This document shows, one piece after another, positions 6,253 through 11,074 of a DNA stretch of 11,074 nucleotides; position 1 is the first letter of the stretch; the number at the start of each line of letters is the position of its first letter. A model generated the notes under the pieces. That model had not been told where the DNA came from. It saw only the letters and a program-made list of their open reading frames with translations, and did no database searches. Position numbers and translations under genes: made by a program. Location: assembly GCA_002407775.1 (NCBI GenBank), contig DHOP01000011.1:1-11074 (forward strand). Direction: 5' to 3'. The DNA is from Prevotella sp. UBA5387 (GTDB taxonomy: Bacteria; Bacteroidota; Bacteroidia; Bacteroidales; Bacteroidaceae).

Positions 6253-7339
6253 GTTGCGTAGTTTTATCGGGCATATCCTTTTTTACTATCTCCCAGTAAC
6301 CATTGCGACGCCCATTTTTACGTTCAATAATGCCTTGTTCCGACAAACGGATAGTCATACGCTTTACCGTTCGCTCAGATTTACCTATATGAACAGCTAT
6401 CTCTTTTTGTGTTGCTTGTGGCTTCTTTTTGATGAAATTAATAAGTGCCAACTCTTCTAAAGTGCAATTCAAAGTGCCATTTTGGCTCTTTGAAACATAA
6501 TGTTTGGCACTTTGAGCACCATCTGTAGCTGCTTTAATATGCAGATATCTATTCTTTAGTTCATTCTTCTCGCCTAAAATCAGATTACGGAAGAAGGCTT
6601 CAAGGTATTGCGTTGTCGCAAAGACTCCTTTAGGCAAATTGTTATAGTTGGCACGAACAAGTGCATTGCGGAAGTACCACGAATAGTTGGCAAAAGTTTC
6701 GTTGCTAATATCGAAGCCGAAAGTGCGCAGATACTTGATAGTGAATACCGCCGTTGTACGGGTGTTGCCCTCACCGAAAGGATGTATCTGCCATAAGCCG
6801 GACACAAATTGCGTGATATGTCTCACTGCTTCTTCGATGTCGTGATGCTTGTAATCGTATTCTTTTTCACGTGCGAAGTCGTAATCCATTGTCTCACGAA
6901 TACTATCTGCACCAGCATACAACACTGTTTCACCATTCAACACCCATTCCTTTTTGGTAATGTTATAATCCCTTATCTTTCCTGCATGGTCATATATACC
7001 TTCAAACAATCGACGATGAATAGAAATATACTCCAATGGTGAGAACGAAAAACTCTGTTCGGATAACAGCTCAGTAATACGGGCTGAGACCTTGTCGGCT
7101 TCCTCCGTTCTATCTTCTACATCCTTACGAGAAGTCTTTGACTCATAATAGCTATTGACAAGCTGCTTCACCTCCTCTATCGTGATGTCGCCCTCAATGT
7201 GTTGGCGAGCCGTCTCACGCAGATAGTCGGAAGTCTTCAGTCCATCAACGGCCTGCAAGCCAATAGCCGTCTGCCACGCATAGCCCTTTTCGCGCTTGTG
7301 TGGTTCGCTTTGTCGGATATATTCATCAAAGTCAGTCAT
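6245..7339 (-). CDS. Fic-family enzyme with N-terminal VbhA-like segment and C-terminal winged helix
   Basis: A 364-aa protein. Fic enzymes transfer AMP or other phosphate-containing groups to target proteins. The core (about 75-255) contains the expected LFEGIYDHAGKIRDYNI segment (111-127) and the active-site loop HPFGEGNTRT (186-195), with H186 as general base. The usual GNGR is GNTR here, a variant seen in other bacterial Fic proteins. Residues about 21-65 (IGLQAVDGLKTS..., then HIEGDITIEEVKQLV) look like a fused VbhA-type antitoxin; the inhibitory (S/T)xxxE(G/N) site appears as L28-QAV-D32-G33, so the key Glu is Asp. Residues about 292-352 form a winged helix-turn-helix (TQKEIAVHIGKSERTVKRMTIRLSEQG). 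It follows an XRE regulator by about 60 bases and overlaps the broken fic. Activity and target are unknown; the VbhA alignment is from memory. Confidence 0.88.
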   Translation of the reverse strand: MTDFDEYIRQSEPHKREKGYAWQTAIGLQAVDGLKTSDYLRETARQHIEGDITIEEVKQLVNSYYESKTSRKDVEDRTEEADKVSARITELLSEQSFSFSPLEYISIHRRLFEGIYDHAGKIRDYNITKKEWVLNGETVLYAGADSIRETMDYDFAREKEYDYKHHDIEEAVRHITQFVSGLWQIHPFGEGNTRTTAVFTIKYLRTFGFDISNETFANYSWYFRNALVRANYNNLPKGVFATTQYLEAFFRNLILGEKNELKNRYLHIKAATDGAQSAKHYVSKSQNGTLNCTLEELALINFIKKKPQATQKEIAVHIGKSERTVKRMTIRLSEQGIIERKNGRRNGYWEIVKKDMPDKTTQHE

Positions 7340-7401
7340 TCGTTATATATTTGAAATCAACAACCGAGGAAATCTCGGCACTTTGATTTAATGCTTCAAC
7401 T

Positions 7402-7620
7402 TTAATTCTTTGTTTTCTTATCAACAAACACTATCAGGTCCATCGGTTCAACCTGCAATATATCAGCAATCTGAGCAATCATTTCGAGGCTGGGCTGACG
7501 ATGATTGCCCACGTAAGCATTGACCATCGCAAAGCTCTTACCCAATTGCTCTGCCAGCCAAGTCTGCTTAATGCCCTTCTCGTTCAGCACCTCTTTGATT
7601 CTATTGGTTGGAGTTTTCAT
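7402..7620 (-). CDS. XRE/Cro-CI helix-turn-helix regulator
   Basis: A 72-aa DNA-binding protein starting MKTPTNRIKEVLNEKGIKQ. The HTH is clear: QTWLAEQLGKSFAMVNAYVGNHRQPSLEMIAQIADILQVEPMDLI has the canonical pattern of helices, with AEQLGKSFAMVNAYVGN as the turn and recognition helix. I prefer the ATG at 7620 over an in-frame GTG at 7641, because the latter would overlap the promoter box. The gene lies 62 bases before fic on the same strand, so it probably controls the fic operon, as in many toxin-antitoxin loci. A small CCGAG/CTCGG hairpin sits in the gap. An independent antitoxin activity cannot be judged from sequence. Confidence 0.85.
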   Translation of the reverse strand: MKTPTNRIKEVLNEKGIKQTWLAEQLGKSFAMVNAYVGNHRQPSLEMIAQIADILQVEPMDLIVFVDKKTKN

Positions 7621-7640
7621 AATTAATATATTATCAATCA

Positions 7641-7648
7641 CAAAAATA
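7641..7648 (-). promoter_or_regulatory. Candidate -7 box for the XRE-fic operon
   Basis: The minus strand reads TATTTTTG, matching TAnnTTTG, about 20 bases upstream of the ATG at 7620. The expected -33 site is poor (TTTATG at 22 bases). The sequence is very AT-rich, so a chance match is possible. Confidence 0.35.
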
Positions 7649-7671
7649 GCAAATAAAATTTGATAAATAAC

Positions 7672-7702
7672 ATAAAAGAGAGGATTATTTCTCCTCTTTT
7701 AT
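7672..7702. terminator. Hairpin between abiEii and the XRE-fic operon
   Basis: ATAAAAGAG (7672-7680) pairs with CTCTTTTAT (7694-7702), with additional GG/CC pairing inside. The A-run and T-run flanks make it look like an intrinsic terminator in either direction. It would end AbiE transcription before the XRE promoter at 7641-7648. Confidence 0.55.
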
Positions 7703-7771
7703 ATTAAAAGTAGCTCGATTGTCTTATCGGCTTTTTTCATTGGCTTTATTCCGCAACCCCACCCTACTAAC

Positions 7772-7783
7772 GTGACATGTCAC
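7772..7783. promoter_or_regulatory. Perfect 12-bp palindrome, possible protein-binding site
   Basis: GTGACATGTCAC reads the same on both strands. It lies in the 155-base non-coding stretch after abiEii, with no gene start near it, so its role is unclear. It could be a binding site or chance. Confidence 0.3.
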
Positions 7784-7857
7784 AAATGCACAAAGTAATG
7801 TTTCGACAGAGTGATGACCATATTCTCGTGTGAGATATATAGACTTGAAAGTCATCT

Positions 7858-8784
7858 CTATCTACTATCACTCATAAACTTTTTTTCATTAAATATTTTC
7901 TCCAAACGACTAGCCTCCATCTCCAATTTTGGGGGATTTGATTTCTTTAGTTTACCTAAATTCATAAGTTTCCATTTGACTGATGGGTATTCTGAAAAAT
8001 TTGCATAAGGAGATTCCTCCCATAAAGGTGAACCTTGTTCGAAAGAAACAAGAAATCGTTTATCCTCATCCGTCATCATGATTTTGACATCATTGACGAG
8101 CTTTAACCTTGTTGTCTCATAATCCTTATAGGTGAAGGAGACATCCGACATTCCTGCAAACTGCTTTTCCATCGCATCTTTTTGGTCTATGAGCGTGGGG
8201 GCAAACGATTCGTGTATGGGTCGGTCACTTCCAAGAAGACAGAAAACAAATCCATATTTGGCATCCTCTAAGGATATGCTCATGTGACAAATGTCAAACA
8301 AATCACGTGGATGCTGGCGAGACAATGCAGCTGCTATCTTGCCACCATATAATTGTGTCATAGGAACAATCCTTGCCTCAACTTCCATTTCAAACATATC
8401 TTGTGCCTTGGTACACAATGGCATCATAACGGGATCTCCACCAACAATTCCACGCTTGGTTTGGTTTACTTCTATCTTCACTTGACATCCGTGTTCTTCA
8501 CAGGTAAGTTTGCAAATGTCTAATCGAGGAATCACTCTGACACCCTTCAATAGTTTCTTAATTCTGGAGCTGATTCTCATTAAGGCGTCGTTGATATGGC
8601 TGATACTTGATGTCCTGTCCTCCAAAGGTATATAGGTCAAATCAATATCAACCGACAAACGCAACAGATCTGTAAAAAACAAATTGATGGCTGTACCTCC
8701 ATGCACGGCGAAACACTCTTCTTCCATCACTATAGGAAGAATCTTAAGCAGCAAACGCACTTTGTCTTTATAAACATTATTCAT
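7858..8784 (-). CDS. abiEii: AbiEii-family nucleotidyltransferase toxin
   Basis: A 308-aa protein of the AbiEii/type IV toxin family, DNA polymerase beta-like nucleotidyltransferases that stop growth when phage infection upsets the balance with AbiEi. The visible motifs are HGGTAINLF (28-36); LSVDIDLTY (43-51) with the metal-binding pair D46/D48; KIEVN (103-107), where E105 could be the third carboxylate; and the family block LYGGKIAAALSRQHPRDLFDI (145-165) with K149 and R160-D161. All key positions appear intact. The C-terminal third is helical and charged. The start codon overlaps the end of abiEi by 8 bases (ATGAATAA), the translational coupling expected for this pair. The target in the cell is not deducible here; related toxins are proposed to modify tRNA or bind GTP. 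Confidence 0.9.
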   Translation of the reverse strand: MNNVYKDKVRLLLKILPIVMEEECFAVHGGTAINLFFTDLLRLSVDIDLTYIPLEDRTSSISHINDALMRISSRIKKLLKGVRVIPRLDICKLTCEEHGCQVKIEVNQTKRGIVGGDPVMMPLCTKAQDMFEMEVEARIVPMTQLYGGKIAAALSRQHPRDLFDICHMSISLEDAKYGFVFCLLGSDRPIHESFAPTLIDQKDAMEKQFAGMSDVSFTYKDYETTRLKLVNDVKIMMTDEDKRFLVSFEQGSPLWEESPYANFSEYPSVKWKLMNLGKLKKSNPPKLEMEASRLEKIFNEKKFMSDSR

Positions 8785-9535
8785 ATTCCGCTAACTCTCT
8801 TGGTACGATTAGATTGTATTTAGAATCCTTCACTCCACCTTTGGCAAGACTTCTTGGGCCACTACCTAAAGTGACATTCGTTAAATCCAAACGATTGAAC
8901 CATGTATACTTTGACTTATCGGCCATATATAAGAACAATCGTTTGACCTTAAATGATGAACACTGTTCGAGTAATTTTGTCACTACGCCTGCTCTCAAAG
9001 CGGTGAGCATTTCCATCAGATAATAAACATCCATGAGATTGTAATACTCAGGAGCAAGTAACATACATTCCATGATGGCAAGTTCCGGTGAAGACACCTG
9101 CAACGTGAGACCTTCATGTTCTATTTGGGTAACGCCAATACTTCCATCAAACACATTGGTTGAAAACTCCTTCAATGTCCTGTCCCACTCAAGCGAGGTC
9201 AGCCATGTGGGAAGACGATGGTTTTGTGGCGTAAATACATGACATACTGGTTTTCCTATTGCTATATAATGACTAACCCCATGGAGTGCCAAAGCGGAAG
9301 AAGCACCTATGCGGTAAACACCATTCATCTGTTTTTCATAAGAAGCCAATGCGCCAAAAAGCGTTGGTTCTTCATTGCTGAAACGGTAGATGCCAGTAGT
9401 CATACGTGTAAGCCACCCGGACTTAACGTATTTTCCTTGCTCTGCTCTACTAATTCCGTGCTTTTCCAACCATGATGTGCTCATCACACCCAGTGGCAAA
9501 GCAGATTTTATTATGCTGTTTATTTTAGTTGACAT
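8777..9535 (-). CDS. abiEi: AbiEi-family antitoxin / transcriptional repressor
   Basis: A 252-aa protein of the AbiEi_3 type. Residues about 5-50 form a winged helix (GVMSTSWLEKHGISRAEQGKYVKSGWLTRM, then TGIYRF), the DNA-binding part. The rest is the AbiEi antitoxin domain, with YRIGASSALALHG (74-86), a VSSPELAIMECMLL block (149-162) and RLFLYMADK (197-205). In the type IV system AbiEi opposes the toxin without binding it and represses its own operon. It is the first gene of a two-gene operon with abiEii, overlapping it by 8 bases. A promoter with both -33 and -7 boxes and a perfect palindrome over the -7 box lies 15-50 bases upstream, consistent with self-repression. No Shine-Dalgarno site is visible. 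Confidence 0.9.
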   Translation of the reverse strand: MSTKINSIIKSALPLGVMSTSWLEKHGISRAEQGKYVKSGWLTRMTTGIYRFSNEEPTLFGALASYEKQMNGVYRIGASSALALHGVSHYIAIGKPVCHVFTPQNHRLPTWLTSLEWDRTLKEFSTNVFDGSIGVTQIEHEGLTLQVSSPELAIMECMLLAPEYYNLMDVYYLMEMLTALRAGVVTKLLEQCSSFKVKRLFLYMADKSKYTWFNRLDLTNVTLGSGPRSLAKGGVKDSKYNLIVPRELAEYE

Positions 9536-9548
9536 TTTGCAATATTTT

Positions 9549-9560
9549 TATTTGCAAATA
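9549..9560. promoter_or_regulatory. Perfect palindrome over the AbiE -7 box, candidate operator
   Basis: TATTTGCAAATA is a perfect 12-bp dyad that covers most of the -7 element. AbiEi proteins are known to repress by binding inverted repeats at their own promoter, so this is the first place to look for the operator. A partial copy of the neighbouring sequence, TTTGCAATAnTTTT, occurs at 9536-9549 and again at 9652-9665. Confidence 0.4.
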
Positions 9561-9586
9561 TACGAGTAAAATAAACTATCTCCAAA
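9555..9586 (-). promoter_or_regulatory. abiEi-abiEii promoter
   Basis: On the minus strand TTTG (9583-9586) is followed after 20 bases by TATATTTG (9555-9562), matching both the -33 and -7 consensus boxes of Bacteroidetes promoters with correct spacing. It is the best promoter in the window. Transcription would start around 9550, leaving a short leader before the ATG at 9535. Confidence 0.7.
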
Positions 9587-9741
9587 TCTCTATTTGATTT
9601 TCCTTAGTTTTAATCATAAATTTCTATCATTTAGTTTATTTTTATGTAGGATTTGCAATACTTTTGGTTACAAACCTTATGTGTTTTTAAACCAAAATAC
9701 TAATTTGGAAAGTAGCAACTTAATAGGACACGAAGTAAATA
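9587..9741. other. AT-rich intergenic stretch with small dyads
   Basis: I see no gene in this stretch. It contains TTTTGGTT (9662-9669) inverted with AACCAAAA (9690-9697), a small GGTT-ACA-AACC hairpin, and CCAAA-N7-TTTGG (9692-9708). Base composition changes sharply to the right of the terminator at 9742, so this may be the border of the AT-rich accessory block. Confidence 0.4.
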
Positions 9742-9780
9742 AATCCCTGTACACCAATGAGGTATGCAGGGATTCTTATT
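9742..9780 (-). terminator. Terminator of the HU-HIG / smalltalk unit
   Basis: AATCCCTG (9742-9749) pairs with CAGGGATT (9767-9774), and the stem continues inward with one mismatch to an AATGA loop. It lies just past the last small frame on the minus strand. On that strand the hairpin is followed by TATTTACTTC, and on the plus strand by CTTATT, so the T-run is modest. Confidence 0.6.
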
Positions 9781-9795
9781 AGCACTTGGCACTGC

Positions 9796-9870
9796 TCACG
9801 CCGTGCAGATGAACCAAATGACGCCGAGAGGAATGTAGCGGCCAAGGGTGGTCAGAATGCGAGTTACCAT
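9796..9870 (-). CDS. Possible 24-aa membrane micropeptide
   Basis: An ATG at 9870, 13 bases after the stop of the smalltalk-like gene, opens a frame coding MVTRILTTLGRYIPLGVIWF and then ICTA before a TGA. One basic residue near the start, one in the middle and a hydrophobic PLGVIWFI stretch suggest a short membrane-associated peptide. The frame sits exactly between smalltalk and the terminator, and the DNA stays GC-rich as in the neighbouring genes. I know no family for it. It could equally be a chance frame in a 3' UTR, so conservation in relatives is the decisive point. Confidence 0.35.
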   Translation of the reverse strand: MVTRILTTLGRYIPLGVIWFICTA

Positions 9871-9883
9871 GGGCGGAGTAGTT

Positions 9884-10006
9884 TTAGAGGTTGATCAATC
9901 CGCAACTCTGGGCGGTGAAGGCGGCAACGATGGCCGCGAGGACGGTGCCCAGAAGCTTGAGCCAGCCGACCCATGAAAGGCCGAGTTTGTTGTTGTTATT
10001 TGACAT
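9884..10006 (-). CDS. Smalltalk-like small protein (40 aa)
   Basis: The frame starts ATGTCAAATAAC at 10006 and codes MSNNNNKLGLSWVGWLKLLG, then a hydrophobic alanine/valine-rich stretch (TVLAAIVAAF), the TAQSC segment and GLINL. Size, the single hydrophobic helix and the A-x-S-C ending fit the Bacteroidales 'smalltalk' family, known as tiny proteins encoded beside HU-type DNA-binding genes and an N-acetylmuramoyl-alanine amidase. The HU-HIG gene is present upstream, supporting the call. The cysteine after AQS could be a lipid-attachment site, but a peptide this short may simply stay in the membrane. Here about 220 bases of palindromic repeat separate it from the HU gene, and no amidase follows. 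The function of the family is unknown. It is too short for usual gene calling. Confidence 0.7.
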   Translation of the reverse strand: MSNNNNKLGLSWVGWLKLLGTVLAAIVAAFTAQSCGLINL

Positions 10007-10053
10007 AATGTTTTTAATGATTTAAGAGATTAAATGGATGAAAGGAAGCTATC

Positions 10054-10216
10054 AGCCTCACCTAATCAGCCCCTTCTAGCAGCCTCACCCCAACCCTCCC
10101 CGGTTGGGAAGGGAGCACGTCATGCGCTATCAACGTGTTTTCAGGGATCTTGGTTGTTCTGTTTTCTCCCCTCCCTACTGGGGAGGGCGGGGAGAGGCTG
10201 GAGGGGCTTGGGAGGC
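10054..10216. repeat. GC-rich composite palindrome (REP/BIME-like)
   Basis: The left arm (10054-10100, AGCCTCACC...CCCAACCCTCCC) is an imperfect inverted copy of the right arm (10181-10216, GGGAGGGCGGGG...GGGAGGCT). Each arm also forms its own small hairpin: CCCAACC/GGTTGGG (10089-10108) and CCCTCCC/GGGAGGG (10169-10187). The middle (10109-10168) is unique. Such CCTCACCCC/GGGGAGG elements are typical dispersed repeats of Prevotella-like genomes. It fills the gap between the HU-HIG and smalltalk genes and could shape or stabilise the transcript. Frames crossing it are not real genes. Confidence 0.75.
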
Positions 10217-10227
10217 TCCTGTCTTTT

Positions 10228-10911
10228 TTAATTTGCCACGAATGTTGCCGTGACGATCACGTTGGTGGAGCCCATGACGAAGGTGCGGTGGGTGGCGTCT
10301 ACCGTGGTCAACTCGATGCTGTTGGTGTCGCCGTCGCTGGCGGTGATGCTGGCGAGAGTGTAGCCACTATCGGGTGCGATGGTCAGCGTCACGGTCTGGT
10401 CAACACCTGCGGTCGCGGGTGAGGCCGTCACCTTACCACCTACGCCGGCATTCACGGTCACACTGTGTCCAGTGCCATCATTCACGCTCTGGCCAGTGCC
10501 CTCCTTGGGCGAACTGTAGGAGCTGCGTTCCTGGAGGGAGGCTTCGAGGTTGAGATTGGCCTTGGAGAGGTCACCCGTGGCGAGGGCGTTCATCTTGATG
10601 CACTTCACGTTTTTCTGCACGGTGTAGTCCTCGGCGGTCGGCGCACCATTCCTATTCTCCAAGGATGTGGAGAAAATCGCGAGGTTGTCGATCTTGATGT
10701 TCTTGCCTTCGAGGAGCAGCTCCTTGATGCAGCTCACCATGTCGGCGAGGATGCCCACGATGGTGCCCTTTGAGAAGGGCGTGTGGTGCTGGCTCATGTG
10801 TTTGGCCAGTGCTTCAAGGTCAATGGTCTCTGTCGACACGGTGCGGGCATACCAGTATCCAAATTCCCCTGCAACACGACTCTTGTTCTGATAAATGACA
10901 AATGGAATCAT
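10228..10911 (-). CDS. HU-HIG DNA-binding protein with InlB-repeat/Ig-like tail
   Basis: A 227-aa protein. Residues 1-125 are an HU/IHF-like DNA-binding domain of the HU-HIG class (PF18291 type): PFVIYQNK start, YARTV, LAKHMSQHHTPFSKGTIVGILADMVSCIKELLLEGKNIKI, then GDLSKANLN. A Ser/Gly/Thr-rich linker (130-150) leads to about 150-226, a beta-rich domain with GGKVTASPATAGVDQTVTLTI, DSGYTLASIT and TFVMGSTNVIVTATF, the pattern of divergent InlB/Flg_new_2 repeats. The protein has no signal peptide, so an Ig-like domain on a cytoplasmic DNA-binding protein is the odd but family-typical feature. These proteins are usually encoded next to smalltalk and an amidase; their role is not established. AGGAAAA just before the ATG is an acceptable Shine-Dalgarno site, and a -7 box lies 93 bases upstream. 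The gene is much GC-richer than the defence block. Confidence 0.9.
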   Translation of the reverse strand: MIPFVIYQNKSRVAGEFGYWYARTVSTETIDLEALAKHMSQHHTPFSKGTIVGILADMVSCIKELLLEGKNIKIDNLAIFSTSLENRNGAPTAEDYTVQKNVKCIKMNALATGDLSKANLNLEASLQERSSYSSPKEGTGQSVNDGTGHSVTVNAGVGGKVTASPATAGVDQTVTLTIAPDSGYTLASITASDGDTNSIELTTVDATHRTFVMGSTNVIVTATFVAN

Positions 10912-11003
10912 AAATTTTCCTGTTTGAAGTTTCTGTGGTGGCTTTGTCGCGTCATGCGAAAGCCCTTTTGTTGTGACCAGTGAGCTCTTTCTGAATCACG
11001 TGG

Positions 11004-11011
11004 CAAAGATA
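11004..11011 (-). promoter_or_regulatory. -7 box of the HU-HIG gene
   Basis: The minus strand reads TATCTTTGCCA, an exact TAnnTTTG match in the form most common in Bacteroidales. It is 93 bases upstream of the ATG at 10911. The -33 position falls at the edge of the tandem array and has no TTTG, so an activator or the array itself may matter. Confidence 0.55.
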
Positions 11012-11030
11012 CGACACCCCGCCGACCCTA

Positions 11031-11074
11031 TGTCCGTTATTGTACGTTACCGTCCGTTATTGTCCGTTATTGTC
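11031..11074. repeat. 10-bp tandem repeat array, cut by the window end
   Basis: Four complete 10-base units (TGTCCGTTAT, TGTACGTTAC, CGTCCGTTAT, TGTCCGTTAT) and the first four bases of a fifth are arranged head to tail with no spacers. The period of 10 is about one helical turn, placing each unit on the same face of the DNA. The array begins 20 bases from the HU-HIG -7 box. It could be an iteron-like protein-binding array, an operator, or the start of a replication or conjugation-related region beyond the window. Confidence 0.75.

Noticed and set aside
7621..7641. GTG start for the XRE regulator
   Set aside because: The ATG at 7620 gives a normal XRE N-terminus, and the GTG lies on the promoter box.
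10034..10422. Plus-strand frames of 65 and 95 aa across the GC-rich repeat and the HU-HIG tail
   Set aside because: They are antisense shadows of the palindrome and of a high-GC gene, with repetitive low-complexity protein sequence.
11031..11074. CRISPR array at the right end
   Set aside because: The 10-base units are contiguous with no spacers; this is a simple tandem array.

Overview
The window looks like a chromosomal accessory region of a Bacteroidales bacterium, most likely Prevotella/Segatella (rumen or gut type). The evidence is a secreted GH10-CE1 fusion of the Prevotella Xyn10D-Fae1A kind, an HU-HIG/'smalltalk' pair, Bacteroidetes-type -7 promoter boxes (TAnnTTTG), genes mostly without Shine-Dalgarno sites, and Bacteroidales-style intergenic palindromes. 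Identifications rest on reading motifs, not on database searches.

Left part (1-3400): two copies of a structured intergenic repeat (1-227, 228-413) precede a plus-strand gene for a secreted bifunctional xylanase/feruloyl esterase-like enzyme (592-2760). The gene ends at a strong terminator (2834-2880). A third, inverted repeat copy (2964-3137) follows, abutting the stop codon of a small minus-strand zinc-ribbon gene (3140-3397). The repeat arms covary, so the element behaves like a structured RNA or a family of 3'-end hairpins, and it frames the enzyme gene as an inverted pair.

Middle part (3637-9586): an AT-rich, all-minus-strand accessory block that reads as a small defence/toxin-antitoxin island. 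In minus-strand gene order it contains AbiEi/AbiEii (9535-7858, type IV TA), an XRE regulator with a Fic enzyme carrying a fused VbhA-like segment (7620-6245), a frameshifted and truncated second Fic gene overlapping it (6252-5988), an unrecognised 221-aa protein with DUF2971-like features (5814-5149), and a TIR-domain protein with an uncharacterised N-terminal region (4761-3637). AbiE and TIR each have a recognisable -7 box, suggesting independently transcribed modules.

Right part (9742-11074): GC-richer, core-like minus-strand DNA. An HU-HIG DNA-binding protein with an Ig/InlB-repeat-like tail (10911-10228) is followed by a large GC-rich palindromic repeat (10054-10216), a 40-aa smalltalk-like protein (10006-9884), a possible 24-aa membrane micropeptide (9870-9796), and a terminator (9742-9774). 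The usual amidase neighbour is not seen downstream. The window ends inside a 10-bp tandem repeat just upstream of the HU-HIG promoter.

The best candidates for undescribed biology are the covarying repeat element, the TIR protein with the neighbouring 221-aa gene, the 10-bp tandem array, and the micropeptide beside smalltalk.
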